Positions 31,862-40,501 of a stretch of 64,000 nt of DNA are shown here, piece by piece. Location of the stretch: assembly GCA_963724065.1 (NCBI GenBank), contig CAVRTB010000001.1, positions 558,001 through 622,000 of the forward strand, given 5' to 3'. The position numbers were made by a program, and so were the translations under genes. Each line of letters starts with the position of its first letter. Position 1 is the stretch's first letter. Origin of the DNA: DASRIA01 sp963724065. GTDB lineage: Bacteria > Actinomycetota > Thermoleophilia > Solirubrobacterales > JBBDJG01. The notes beneath the pieces were generated by a model, which searched no databases, was not told the origin of the DNA, and saw nothing but the letters and a program-made list of their open reading frames with translations.

Positions 31862-32611
31862 ATGTCTCCCAATCTCTTACGGGGCCTGCTGGTCGCGTCC
31901 GTGGCGTTCGCATTCGCTGCGACGGCGCTCGCGGCCGACCACGAGCGCCATCCGCGGGCCTCGCAGTCGATCGTGCTCGGCAAGACGCCCGAATACCCGG
32001 CGTCCGGCTGTCCCGCGCCCGACAAGTGCGAGGTCGTCGCTCGCGTGACGGGCATCCAGATGATGGCCGGCGGCCTCGAGCACCCCTTCAAGGCCCCCCA
32101 GTCCGGGCAGCTGGTCTCGTACTGGCTCAAGCTCCCGAAGCTGCGCAGCACACAGATCCGCACCTTCAACGGGCTGTTCGGCGGCGATCCCGCGGCTCGG
32201 ATCGCGGTGCTGCGCCGTGGCAAGGGGGGGCGTTTCCGGCTGATCCGCCAGAGCGCCAACCAGCCGTTGCGCGGAGACCTCGGGCGGCGCGGCCGGGTGC
32301 GCTACCGCCTTGCTGAGCCGCTCCGCGTGAAGGAAGGCGACTACATCGGGCTGACCGCAGTCACCTGGCTCCCCGCGTTCGCGGTGAACCTCGACGCCGT
32401 CGGCAACTCATGGTTGGCGAGCAGGCCCAAGCGCCGCTGCGCGACGCCGGCGAGCAGTCGGCCGAAGCAGTTCGAGCGCTACTACAAGCGCAACGACGCA
32501 CACCTTCGGTCGAGCACGGTGAAGCAGTACGAGTGCTCCTACCAGACGGCTCGCCTTCTGTATTGGGCGCGCATCGTGCCCGACGCGCCCGCCGGCACCT
32601 CCGGCGGCTAG
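31862..32611 (+). CDS. Secreted protein of unknown function
   Basis: 249 aa. A signal peptide is clear: MSPNLLRGLLVASVAFAFAATALAADHE, with cleavage near residue 25. The mature part starts with basic/polar sequence, has paired cysteines (SGCPAPDKCEV; CATP; YECSY) and a beta-rich segment (GQLVSYWLKLPKL, IAVLRRGKGGRFRLIRQS, VKEGDYIGLTAVTWLPAF). No catalytic motif is seen. ATG 31862 is preceded by AGGGCGG; ATG 31823 in the same frame is an alternative. Confidence 0.65.
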   Translation: MSPNLLRGLLVASVAFAFAATALAADHERHPRASQSIVLGKTPEYPASGCPAPDKCEVVARVTGIQMMAGGLEHPFKAPQSGQLVSYWLKLPKLRSTQIRTFNGLFGGDPAARIAVLRRGKGGRFRLIRQSANQPLRGDLGRRGRVRYRLAEPLRVKEGDYIGLTAVTWLPAFAVNLDAVGNSWLASRPKRRCATPASSRPKQFERYYKRNDAHLRSSTVKQYECSYQTARLLYWARIVPDAPAGTSGG

Positions 32612-32618
32612 CTACCAC

Positions 32619-32990
32619 CTAGCAGGCGCCCGGGTTCTCCTCGCAGAAGCGCTCGAAGCGCTCGGCCGGGCTCCCGCTCGGGGGCGGAGTGTCGTTCGTC
32701 TCGGTGTCCTGCGGCGCGGCGGCCCCGCCGCCCGAGTTGTCCGGCGCGGGCGCCGGAGTCGACGGCGCGCTGCCGCCGCCGGACTGGCCCGTCGATCCCC
32801 GCTCGCCGGTGGTGCCGCGATCGGAGCCCGTCGCGCCCTCGTCGAGCGACGACGACCCCGGAAGCGGCTCGAGCTCGGGCGTCGTGGCCTTGGTGCCCCC
32901 TCCGCCGTCGTCTCCGCCGCCGGCGATCGCGAAGCCGACGATCAGGCCAGTGACCACTGCCGCCACCCCGATCAGCGCGAACCTGCGCAC
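32619..32990 (-). CDS. Exported or anchored low-complexity protein
   Basis: 123 aa. One N-terminal hydrophobic helix (ALIGVAAVVTGLIVGFAIAG, residues 5-24) followed by a long Gly/Ser/Thr/Pro/Asp-rich stretch and a short C-terminal segment ERFERFCEENPGAC with two Cys. It probably faces the outside of the membrane. It lies 4 nt after the zinc-ribbon gene on the same strand, so the two form an operon. The function is unknown. Confidence 0.6.
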   Translation of the reverse strand: MRRFALIGVAAVVTGLIVGFAIAGGGDDGGGGTKATTPELEPLPGSSSLDEGATGSDRGTTGERGSTGQSGGGSAPSTPAPAPDNSGGGAAAPQDTETNDTPPPSGSPAERFERFCEENPGAC

Positions 32991-32994
32991 GGGA

Positions 32995-33294
32995 TCAGGG
33001 ACGGCGCGGGAGGGCCGGCATGCGCCTGCCGCAATACGGACAGTCGCTCAGGTCCCGGCCCGCGAGCTCGTCGCAATGCGGGCAGATCCGGAGGTTCTCG
33101 GGGGAACGGGGAAGGTTGGATGGGCTGTTCGCGGTTGGCACGAGCCTCCCGACGACCTCGAGCCGCTCGCCGGTCACCTTGTCGTAATACGCGACCCCGC
33201 CGTCCCTGGAGTCGGTAGCGGCTCCGTCGATGGAAACGACGGATTCGCGCCCGGAGGCGGGCGCACGCAGCCTGTATCGCTCTGGGCGCTTCAC
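32995..33294 (-). CDS. Zinc-ribbon protein of unknown function
   Basis: 99 aa. The C-terminal third has a four-cysteine zinc ribbon: CPHCDELAGRDLSDCPYCGRRM. The N-terminal part has the pattern GGVAYYDKVTGERLEVVGRLV. GTG 33294 has TATGTT on the minus strand (plus 33304-33309) 9 nt upstream, so it probably has a leaderless mRNA and is divergent from the glycosyltransferase gene. Co-transcribed with the anchored protein downstream. Confidence 0.65.
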   Translation of the reverse strand: MKRPERYRLRAPASGRESVVSIDGAATDSRDGGVAYYDKVTGERLEVVGRLVPTANSPSNLPRSPENLRICPHCDELAGRDLSDCPYCGRRMPALPRRP

Positions 33295-33345
33295 GGCTCG
33301 GGCAACATAGCAAGCGCCTCAGGACCCACATAGACTCGTCGCCCC

Positions 33346-35025
33346 TTGAGGCTTCTGATCTTCCACGGTTACCTGCTGCGCGGCACCGGGTCGAACGTCT
33401 ACAACGCCGAGCTGGCAGAGTCGCTGGCGCGGCTCGGCCACGATGTCCACCTCCTCTGCCAGGAGGCGCAGCCCGAGCAGCTCGGCTTCGTGGACTCGAT
33501 CGGCCGGTGGGAGGGGGGCAACCTGACCGTCGAGCGCGTGCGCCACGCGCCGCACGCGGGCAGCTGCACCGTGTACCGGCCGGACATCGGCACGCTGCTG
33601 CCCGTATACGTCTTCGACACATACGAGGGATTCGAGGTCCGCACCTTCGACCGCCTCGACGACTCCGAGCTCGATACATATGTTGGTGCGAACGTGAAGG
33701 CCGTGAGCGAGGTCGCCGAGCTGGCTGACATCGAGGCCGGGTTCGCGAACCACGTGCTGATGGGGCCGGCGATCCTCGCGCGGGGGCTCGGTGAGCGCCC
33801 CTACGCGGTGAAGATCCACGGGTCCGCGCTGGAATACACGCTCAAGCCGCACTACAAGCGGTTCGCGCCATATGCGAGCGAGGGGCTCGTGCGGGCACGG
33901 GCGGTGCTCGTCGGCTCCCGTCACACTGCCGAGAGCCTCTGGGCCGCGATGCCGCTCGAAGGCCTGCGCGAGCGCACGTTCCTGGGCCCGCCCGGCGTGG
34001 ACGTCCACGCGTTCGTGCCGGCGGCCGACAAGACCGCGGCGACGGGCGAGCTCGACGCGCTGGTGCGCTGGCTCGATTCGGCCGAGCGCACCGGATTCGG
34101 GCCGGCGGCCGCCGCGGCCGTCGACGCGCTGTGCCATCCGCGTCGCGACCGGCCGCCGGACGCCGAGGAGCTGGCCGCGGTGCGCGCGACCTACGACGTG
34201 ACCGGGGTCGACATCGCGGCGCCCGACAGCCTCGCCGCGCTCGACCCCGAGCGTGAGCCGATCGTGATGTACGTCGGCAAGCTGATCGTCTCCAAGGGGG
34301 TCGACCTGCTGCTCGCCGCCTGGCCGCGCGTCCTCGCGCGCGAGCCGCTCGCCAAGCTCGTGGTCGTCGGCTTCGGCACCTACCGGGAGGGCCTCGAGGT
34401 GCTGCTGCGGGGGCTCGAGCGCGCCGACGAGCGTCTTTTGATGCACGTCTGCCGCCAGGGCCGCGCGCTCGAGGGCGGACCGCGCGACCAGCTCACCTAC
34501 CTGCGCACTTTCCTCGAGACGATTGCCGGGCGCCACGAGCGCTACTTCGCGGCTGCCAAGAAGATGCGGCAGAGCATCGTCTTCACCGGCCGTCTCGACC
34601 ACGGCGAGCTCGCGCGGCTGCTTCCGAGCGCCGAGGAGATCATCGTGCCGAGCATGTTCCCGGAGGCCTTCGGCATGGTCGCGGCGGAGGGAGCCGCGTG
34701 CGGCGTGCTCCCGGTCTGCGCGGCCCATTCCGGGCTTGCGGAGGTGACGGCGATCCTCGGCGAGAAGCTGCCGCCGCAGGTGCGCCGGCTGCTCTCGTTC
34801 GAGCGCGGCATGCACGCCGTCGAGGACCTCGCCACCTCGATGACGGACTGGTTCGACCTCGACGAGCGGGTGCGGGCGTCCGCGCGCGCGGCGCTCTCCG
34901 ACACGGCGAGCAGCAGGTTTGGCTGGGAGGCCGTCGCCGAGAACGTCCTCGCGGCGTCCCAGGGCCGCACGACAAAGCTCGAGCCGGTACCGGGCGCCGT
35001 GCCGTTCTCCGCCGAGGCGCCGTAG
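33346..35025 (+). CDS. Glycosyltransferase family 4 protein
   Basis: 559 aa, GT-B fold. The N-terminal acceptor domain begins LLIFHGYLLRGTGSNVYNAELAESLARLGHDVHLLCQE; the C-terminal domain has IVMYVGKLIVSKGVDLLLAAWP, VVVGFGTYREGLEVLL, then SIVFTGRLDHGELARLLPSAEEIIVPSMFPEAFGMVAAEGAACG with the donor-binding E-x7-E type pattern (EAFGMVAAE). About 60 residues between the domains (about 235-290) are unusual for GT4. The sugar and acceptor are unknown. TTG 33346 follows TAGACT (33331-33336) by 9 nt. Confidence 0.88.
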   Translation: MRLLIFHGYLLRGTGSNVYNAELAESLARLGHDVHLLCQEAQPEQLGFVDSIGRWEGGNLTVERVRHAPHAGSCTVYRPDIGTLLPVYVFDTYEGFEVRTFDRLDDSELDTYVGANVKAVSEVAELADIEAGFANHVLMGPAILARGLGERPYAVKIHGSALEYTLKPHYKRFAPYASEGLVRARAVLVGSRHTAESLWAAMPLEGLRERTFLGPPGVDVHAFVPAADKTAATGELDALVRWLDSAERTGFGPAAAAAVDALCHPRRDRPPDAEELAAVRATYDVTGVDIAAPDSLAALDPEREPIVMYVGKLIVSKGVDLLLAAWPRVLAREPLAKLVVVGFGTYREGLEVLLRGLERADERLLMHVCRQGRALEGGPRDQLTYLRTFLETIAGRHERYFAAAKKMRQSIVFTGRLDHGELARLLPSAEEIIVPSMFPEAFGMVAAEGAACGVLPVCAAHSGLAEVTAILGEKLPPQVRRLLSFERGMHAVEDLATSMTDWFDLDERVRASARAALSDTASSRFGWEAVAENVLAASQGRTTKLEPVPGAVPFSAEAP

Positions 35026-35126
35026 CAGGGGTTTCCCGGCCGGCTTCCGGAGCACCGCGCTGTCTACTAATCTTGCATCAATAGTTACGAACCGCGATCA
35101 GAACATGACACGAAGGGAGCGGCGGT

Positions 35127-35513
35127 ATGGACGTGCGGGATGGGATGTCGAGTGTCGTGCTGACCATCGGGCCAAGCCTCAGCCTTACCGAGGCGGCTCG
35201 CCGGATGTCCGAGCGCAACGTCGGCGCGGCGATCGTGATCGACCCGGAGAGCCCCGGGCCCGGCATCGTCACCGAGCGCGACATCCTGCGGTCCGTCGCC
35301 CAAGGGCAGACCCCCGCCAGCGAGCTCGTCGGCGACCACCTCACGGACGAGTTGATCGTCGCGGCGCCGGACTGGAGCCTCGAGCAGGCCGCTGAGGCAA
35401 TGCTCGGCGGCGGCTTCCGTCACCTCTTGGTCGTCAACGGCGCCGAGATCGAGGGCGTGCTCAGCGTGCGCGACATCGTGCGGTGCTGGGCGAAGGACAG
35501 GGTCGCGACGTAA
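35127..35513 (+). CDS. Two-CBS-domain protein
   Basis: 128 aa, a stand-alone CBS pair (Bateman module). First CBS: VLTIGPSLSLTEAARRMSERNVGAAIVID with GIVTERDILRSVA. Second: VAAPDWSLEQAAEAMLGGGFRHLLVVNGAEIEGVLSVRDIV. Such modules bind adenosyl ligands and often serve as sensors. The ATG at 35127 is preceded by GAAGGGAG. No enzymatic partner is adjacent on this strand. Confidence 0.85.
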   Translation: MDVRDGMSSVVLTIGPSLSLTEAARRMSERNVGAAIVIDPESPGPGIVTERDILRSVAQGQTPASELVGDHLTDELIVAAPDWSLEQAAEAMLGGGFRHLLVVNGAEIEGVLSVRDIVRCWAKDRVAT

Positions 35514-35536
35514 CGCCGACCCGGCGGCCCCAGGTA

Positions 35537-35758
35537 CTAGCGTTCGGTCGGGAGCTGCTCGTACTCGTCGCGCGCGGCGCGGATCCACCGCCACGTGGTG
35601 ACCAGCGTGATCGCCGCTCCGACCGCCACGAAGGGCCACGCGAGGATCAGCCCCAGCAGCGCGACCGTGATCCCGATCGCCGCGGACAGCGGCAGCAGGC
35701 TGGGACCCGGCAGATGGATCTGGTCGGCGTGTCCGTTGCGCTGGCGGTAGCGGGCCAT
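35537..35758 (-). CDS. Small two-helix membrane protein, possible cytochrome oxidase accessory subunit
   Basis: 73 aa: a polar N-terminus with HLPGPSLLP, two transmembrane helices (SAAIGITVALLGLILAWP and FVAVGAAITLVTTWRW) and a charged end RAARDEYEQLP. It is the last gene in the ctaC-D-A-B direction. Actinobacterial oxidases have small subunit IV-type proteins of this size with two helices near the C-terminus, so it is likely one, but the sequence alone does not prove it. Confidence 0.6.
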   Translation of the reverse strand: MARYRQRNGHADQIHLPGPSLLPLSAAIGITVALLGLILAWPFVAVGAAITLVTTWRWIRAARDEYEQLPTER

Positions 35759-35765
35759 TAGCCCA

Positions 35766-35879
35766 CTAGTTCCCGAGGTAGAGGGCCGCGACGACGAATG
35801 TCGCGGCGAAGATCATCACCGAGAGGCTGGCGGCAACGAGGCCCGTCACCAGGTTCTTGCGCGCGAGTCGGCGGTCCAT
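35766..35879 (-). CDS. 37-residue single-helix membrane protein in the oxidase block
   Basis: MDRRLARKNLVTGLVAASLS then a hydrophobic run to ALYLGN. A short basic N-terminus followed by one transmembrane helix resembles the N-terminal anchor of the oxidase assembly factor CtaG/Cox11 or the tiny oxidase assembly proteins of about 40 residues seen in other bacteria. It is 11 nt downstream of ctaB and 7 nt upstream of the next small gene, on the same strand. An assembly role is inferred from position. Confidence 0.5.
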   Translation of the reverse strand: MDRRLARKNLVTGLVAASLSVMIFAATFVVAALYLGN

Positions 35880-35890
35880 CGGCCGGAAGT

Positions 35891-36799
35891 CTAGACGACG
35901 CGGTCGATCGCCATGGCCAGGAAGAGCAGGGCCAGGTAGGCGAGCGAGTAGTGGAACAGGATTGCGGCGGAGCGCCGGTCCGCGCGGCGATACAGGCGCA
36001 CGCACAGAAAGAGGAAAACGCCACCGAGCGCGGCGGCCGAGACCGCGTAGATCGCGCCGAACAACCCGCCCGCCACGGGCAGCGCCGTGATCGGGAGCAG
36101 CAGCCATCCGTACAGGAGTATCTGGCGCCGGGTCTCGGGTTCGCCGTCGACCACCGGCAGCATCGGGATGCCCGTGCGCGCGTACTCGTCCTTGATCAGC
36201 AGCGCGAGCGCCCAGAAGTGGGGTGGGGTCCAGTAGAAGACGATTGCGAAGAGATAGAAGGCCGAGGCCTCGAGGCTGCCGGCCGCCGCTGCCCAGCCGA
36301 CGAGTGGAGGCACGGCTCCCGCGGCGCCGCCGATCACGATGTTCTGCGTCGTGCGCGGCTTCAGCCACACCGTGTAGACGAGCACGTAGCCGGCGAGCCC
36401 CGCCATCGCGAGCAGGGCAGCGGTCATGTTGACCGTGAGGGCGAACAGCGCGAACGAAAGTGCGCCCAGCACGATCCCGAACCACAGGGCGGCGCGCGGC
36501 TCGATCCGGCCGGACGGCAGCGGCCGCCTCGAGGTCCGTGACATGCGCGCGTCGATGTCGCGCTCGATGTAGTGGTTGATCGCCCCCGCGCCGCCCGCGG
36601 CGAGGTAGCCGCCGACCATCGTCGCCAGCACCACGCCGAACGAGGGCGAGGGGTCCGCGACGAACATCGCCGCGGCGGTGGTGACCAGCAGCAGCGAGAT
36701 CACACGCGGCTTGGTGAGCGCCACGTAGTCCGCGGCGAGCTCACGTGCTCCGTACAGCCAGGAGCCCGCGGCGGGCCGTGCGCGCGCGCCGGCTTCCAT
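35891..36799 (-). CDS. ctaB: Protoheme IX farnesyltransferase (heme O synthase)
   Basis: UbiA-family membrane prenyltransferase that adds farnesyl to heme B, giving heme O for heme A and the oxidase. 302 aa, about nine transmembrane helices. Signature Asp-rich loop NHYIERDIDARMSRTSRRPL follows TM2 (about residues 75-94), with TKPRV near the N-terminus and YWTPPHFWALAL in the second half. It lies 25 nt after ctaA in the same direction, supporting a ctaC-D-A-B transcription unit. Confidence 0.95.
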   Translation of the reverse strand: MEAGARARPAAGSWLYGARELAADYVALTKPRVISLLLVTTAAAMFVADPSPSFGVVLATMVGGYLAAGGAGAINHYIERDIDARMSRTSRRPLPSGRIEPRAALWFGIVLGALSFALFALTVNMTAALLAMAGLAGYVLVYTVWLKPRTTQNIVIGGAAGAVPPLVGWAAAAGSLEASAFYLFAIVFYWTPPHFWALALLIKDEYARTGIPMLPVVDGEPETRRQILLYGWLLLPITALPVAGGLFGAIYAVSAAALGGVFLFLCVRLYRRADRRSAAILFHYSLAYLALLFLAMAIDRVV

Positions 36800-36824
36800 C
36801 AGGCGGTCTCCGTTCCGGTTCTGG

Positions 36825-37859
36825 TCACGCCGGCGCCGCCTCGACGGAAGTGCGCCGGCGCTTGCCGGCGAGCGAGGGCTCGGGCACGGACGCGAGCTGG
36901 AGGGTGAAGGCGACGAGCGCCACCCACAGGAGCGCTCCGACCGCGAGGTGGGCGACGATCAGCGACGCGTGCTCGCCGGCCCAGACGTTGACCGCGCCGA
37001 GCAGCACCTGGCAGACGAGCACCGCGGCGACCACGCCGGTCGTCCGGCTGAGCTCGCCCGCCGAGGCCGGGTCGAGCCGCCGCCGCTGGCGCATCACGGT
37101 CGCGAAGAGCACGAGGAGGATTGTGACGGCGATGAACATGAATGCCCGGTGGGTGAGGTGGATGTCGAGCGCCTCGCTGCGGCCGAAGGGGAGAAACTCC
37201 CCGCCGCACGAGGGGAACTCGTCGCCACAGGCCATGTGCGCGTCCACCGAGCGGTGCTCGACGCCGGTGCCGTGCAGCTCGCTGGCCGACATGTAGCCGC
37301 CGGCCACGATCGTCCCGAGCACCGCGACGAGCGCCACCGGCGTGAGGATTCGCAGTGCGCGGGTGCCGCCGAGCCGCAGCGACGTCACGGGCTCGGGCCC
37401 TCCAAGTCGCCCCATCAGCATCACGAGGCCGATCTGGATCATCGCGATCCCGAGGTGCGTGGCGACCAGCTCCTGCTTGAGCCCCTCCTCGACCGTCGCT
37501 CCGCCGAGCGCGGCCTGGAAGAGGATCAGCGCGAGCGCGCCGATGCTGACGCGCACGAGCAGGCGCTCGGAGCGGCGGTGGCGCCACGACGTCCACGCCA
37601 GGTAGGCGATCAGGATCGCGACGATCCCCGCCAGCACCCTGTGCGAGTACTCCACGATCATGTGCGTGTCCACGGCGGGGAGCAGGCCACCGCCGCACAG
37701 CGGCCAGCCTTCGGTGCCGCTGCCCGCGGCACCGCACCCCAGCCCCGAGTCGCTGATCCGCACGACACCGCCGACGATGATCAGCCCGAAGATCAGTCCC
37801 GCAGTCAGATACGCCAGCTTGCGAAAGCGGCGCGCGTCTCGGTCGGTCGTGGTGCTCAC
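36825..37859 (-). CDS. ctaA: Heme A synthase
   Basis: Membrane enzyme oxidising heme O to heme A. 344 aa with eight predicted helices in two four-helix halves. Each half has heme-ligand His residues: EYSHRVLAG and ATHLGIAM in the first, HLTHRAFMF and VAHLAVGALLW in the second. A Cys pair in the first outer loop (SGLGCGAAGSGTEGWPLCGG) and another in the second half (ACGDEFPSCGG) are typical of class members with paired cysteines. GTG 37859 overlaps the ctaD stop (GTGA). Confidence 0.93.
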   Translation of the reverse strand: MSTTTDRDARRFRKLAYLTAGLIFGLIIVGGVVRISDSGLGCGAAGSGTEGWPLCGGGLLPAVDTHMIVEYSHRVLAGIVAILIAYLAWTSWRHRRSERLLVRVSIGALALILFQAALGGATVEEGLKQELVATHLGIAMIQIGLVMLMGRLGGPEPVTSLRLGGTRALRILTPVALVAVLGTIVAGGYMSASELHGTGVEHRSVDAHMACGDEFPSCGGEFLPFGRSEALDIHLTHRAFMFIAVTILLVLFATVMRQRRRLDPASAGELSRTTGVVAAVLVCQVLLGAVNVWAGEHASLIVAHLAVGALLWVALVAFTLQLASVPEPSLAGKRRRTSVEAAPA

Positions 37860-39586
37860 AGCGGTTCCGACTGCTTGCCGGGCGGCTCGGTGACGCGCCC
37901 GTTTCCGTTGCCGTGCCCGTTCGAGAGCGCCGCTTCGCGCTGTTGTACGGAGCGCCGGATGTCCTTCATCGGCTCGAGGCTGCGGACGGTAGGGATCACG
38001 TCGAAGTTGTGCTCGGGCGGCGGCGAGGGAGTGAACCACTCGAGCGTGTTCGCGCGCCACGGGTCCGGGCCCGCCGGCCGGCCGCTGCGGATGCTCTTGA
38101 ACACGTTGAACACCGTTACGAGCACGCCTGCGGCGAGGACGAACGCCCCGATCGTCGAGATCAGGTTGTAGGTCGTCAGCTCGCCGCCGCTGTACTCGGC
38201 GACGCGGCGCGGCATCCCGCTGAGCCCGGCCGAGTACTGCGGCAGGAACGACGCGTTGAAGCCGATCACCATCAGCCAGAAGGAGAGCTTGCCGAGGCCT
38301 TCCGACATCATGCGGCCGGACATCTTCGGGAACCAGTAGTAGAGGCCGGCCATGATCCCGAACGCGGTGCCGCCGAACAGCACGTGGTGCATGTGCGCCA
38401 CGACGAAGTAGGTGTCGGTGAGCTGCCAGTCGACGGGGAACACGGCGAGGATCACCCCGGTCATGCCGCCGAGCGCGAACTGCGCGATGAGGCCCAGCGC
38501 GAACAGCATCGGCACCGTGAACTCGATGTTGCCGCGCCACAGCGTCGCGAGCCAGTTGAAGATCTTGATGCCTGTCGGGACCGCGACGGCGAAGGACGTG
38601 ATCATGAAGAAGCCGAACACTCCCAGCGGCAGGGGCGTCGCGAACATGTGGTGCGCCCAGACCATCACCCCGAGGAACGCGATCGCCCCCGTCGCGGCCG
38701 CGATCGCCTTGTAGCCGAAGATCGGCTTGCGCGCGAACACCGGGATCACCTCGCTCACGATCCCGAACGCGGGCAGCGCCATGATGTAGACCTCGGGGTG
38801 GCCCATGAACCAGAAGAGGTGCTGCCACAGCAGCGGGTCGCCGCCCTCGGTCGTTCCGAAGAAGGTGCCGTCGAACTGGCGGTCGACGAGCAGCATCGCG
38901 AGCGTGGCGGCGAACGACGAGATCGCGATGATGATCAGGTACGCGTAGACGAGGATCGTCCACACGAACAGCGGCATGCGGCTGAGGCTCATGCCGGGCG
39001 CGCGCATGTTGTGGATCGTCACGACGAAGTTGATCGCGCTGAGCACCGACGAGATGCCGACCAGGTGCAGGCCCAGGATCCATGCATCGACGCCGTGACT
39101 CGGAAGGAAGCCCACGCCCGAGAGCGGCGGGTACGCGGTCCAGCCGGCCTGCGGCGCATCCCAGAAGATCGATCCGTAGAGGACGAGCCCCCCCGCGATC
39201 AACAGCCACCACGAGAGCATGTTGAGGCGCGGGAACGCCATGTCGCGCGCGCCGATCATGAGGGGAACGAGGAAGTTCCCGAGCCCCGCGGCGACCGGCA
39301 CCACGACCATGAAGATCATCGTCGTCCCGTGCAACGTGAAGAGCTGGTTGTAGGTCGTCGGGTCGAGGAACGTGTTGTCCGGCGACCCGAGCTGGAGCCG
39401 CATCAAGAGCGCCTCGACCCCTCCGACCAGGAAGAAGAACGCGGTCGTGAACAGGTAGAGGATCCCGATCTTCTTGTGATCCGTGGTCGTGACCCAGTCG
39501 ATCCAGCCGGAGCGGCGCTCGGGCAGCCCGCCGACGATGATCTCGGGCGTGTGGCCCTCGGATCGGGAGATCGTGCCCGCGCTCAC
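37856..39586 (-). CDS. ctaD: Cytochrome c oxidase subunit I
   Basis: Catalytic subunit of an aa3-type heme-copper oxidase, 576 aa, 12 helices. Heme a ligand in TM2 (TLHGTTMIF), CuB site HPEVYIMALP with the His-Tyr pair, WAHHMF for the two further CuB His, and HMHHVLFGG for heme a3 and heme a. The C-terminus is long and ends in a Gly/Asn-rich tail without fused subunit III helices. GTG start overlaps ctaC; no ctaE is found near. Confidence 0.96.
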   Translation of the reverse strand: MSAGTISRSEGHTPEIIVGGLPERRSGWIDWVTTTDHKKIGILYLFTTAFFFLVGGVEALLMRLQLGSPDNTFLDPTTYNQLFTLHGTTMIFMVVVPVAAGLGNFLVPLMIGARDMAFPRLNMLSWWLLIAGGLVLYGSIFWDAPQAGWTAYPPLSGVGFLPSHGVDAWILGLHLVGISSVLSAINFVVTIHNMRAPGMSLSRMPLFVWTILVYAYLIIIAISSFAATLAMLLVDRQFDGTFFGTTEGGDPLLWQHLFWFMGHPEVYIMALPAFGIVSEVIPVFARKPIFGYKAIAAATGAIAFLGVMVWAHHMFATPLPLGVFGFFMITSFAVAVPTGIKIFNWLATLWRGNIEFTVPMLFALGLIAQFALGGMTGVILAVFPVDWQLTDTYFVVAHMHHVLFGGTAFGIMAGLYYWFPKMSGRMMSEGLGKLSFWLMVIGFNASFLPQYSAGLSGMPRRVAEYSGGELTTYNLISTIGAFVLAAGVLVTVFNVFKSIRSGRPAGPDPWRANTLEWFTPSPPPEHNFDVIPTVRSLEPMKDIRRSVQQREAALSNGHGNGNGRVTEPPGKQSEPL

Positions 39587-40440
39587 CGGCCGACCTCCGC
39601 CTCGATCTGCGCGCGCTGCTTGACGGCGAGTTCACGCGCCTTCGCGATCTCGCGCTTCTGGTTCTCGACCCACGCTATGTAGGTGCGCGGCTCCACCACC
39701 GTGACCTTGGCGGTCATCGCGTAGTGGTTGGTGCCGCACAGCTCCGCGCACTGGCCCTCGAAGGTGCCGGTCTCGGTGGCCTTGAACCAGGTCTTGTTCT
39801 CATAGCCGGGAACCGCGTCGACCTTGCCGCCGAGCTTCGGGATCCACCACGAGTGGATCACGTCGTTGGCCTTCAGCGTGAGTACCACCGTCGTGTCCCG
39901 CGGGACGACCATCTGCTGGAAGGACACGGCCTGGTTGGGGTACTGGTAGCGCCAAAGGTACTGCTGGCCCGAGACCTGGATCTCGAGCGCCTTGCCACCC
40001 GGGGGCGGGGTCTGGTTGATGTCGGCGTACTGGCCGCGCGCCTCGGCGACCGACTCGGGCCCCGACGGCAACGGGTCGGTGATGTCGTCGAGGTACGTGT
40101 AGGTGATGATCGTGATCGCCACCACGATCACGCTCGCGGCGACCGTCCAGCCGAGCTCGAGCCGCGTGTTCCCGGAGATCTGCGGTGCGCGCCGGCCGCG
40201 GCGGGCCCGAAAGCGGATCAGCGTGTAGAAGAGCACCGCCCAGACGAGGCCGATCACGGCCAGGCCGATGCCGAAGACGATCTTGTAGAGCGAGTCGATG
40301 TCCTTCGCGTTCTGGCTCGGCCCCGACTCGGGGGTCAGCAGATCCGCCCATGCGTGGGCAGGAAGGGCCAGCATCGTCACCACGGCTGCGACCAACAGCA
40401 CGAGGGTTGCGGCCGTCCGGGGCTTGGCTCGACCTCGCAT
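39583..40440 (-). CDS. ctaC: Cytochrome c oxidase subunit II
   Basis: 285 aa. A signal-like N-terminal helix (about 10-33), two transmembrane helices (about 52-75 and 97-117), and an extracytoplasmic cupredoxin domain carrying the binuclear CuA site: HSWWIPKLGGKVDAVPG and EGQCAELCGTNHYAM (Cys-x3-Cys-x3-His-x2-Met). No fused cytochrome c domain is present. ATG 40440 follows a minus-strand TAGAAT (plus 40450-40455) by 9 nt, making it the leaderless first gene of the oxidase operon. Confidence 0.95.
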   Translation of the reverse strand: MRGRAKPRTAATLVLLVAAVVTMLALPAHAWADLLTPESGPSQNAKDIDSLYKIVFGIGLAVIGLVWAVLFYTLIRFRARRGRRAPQISGNTRLELGWTVAASVIVVAITIITYTYLDDITDPLPSGPESVAEARGQYADINQTPPPGGKALEIQVSGQQYLWRYQYPNQAVSFQQMVVPRDTTVVLTLKANDVIHSWWIPKLGGKVDAVPGYENKTWFKATETGTFEGQCAELCGTNHYAMTAKVTVVEPRTYIAWVENQKREIAKARELAVKQRAQIEAEVGR

Positions 40441-40501
40441 CGGCGCGCGATTCTATATGCCGGGCAAGCAGAGCCCGGCCCAGGGCGGGCGCCTGCCGGC
40501 C

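Noticed and set aside
33319..35055. Long antisense frame opposite the glycosyltransferase
   Set aside because: A GC-rich shadow: composition is Arg/Glu/His-rich and the sense strand has a full GT4 protein.
36825..39635. Very long minus-strand frame (936 codons) overlapping ctaA and most of ctaD
   Set aside because: Its first part is the ctaD region read in the wrong frame, Arg- and His-rich with no membrane helices; only the last 344 codons (ctaA) are real.
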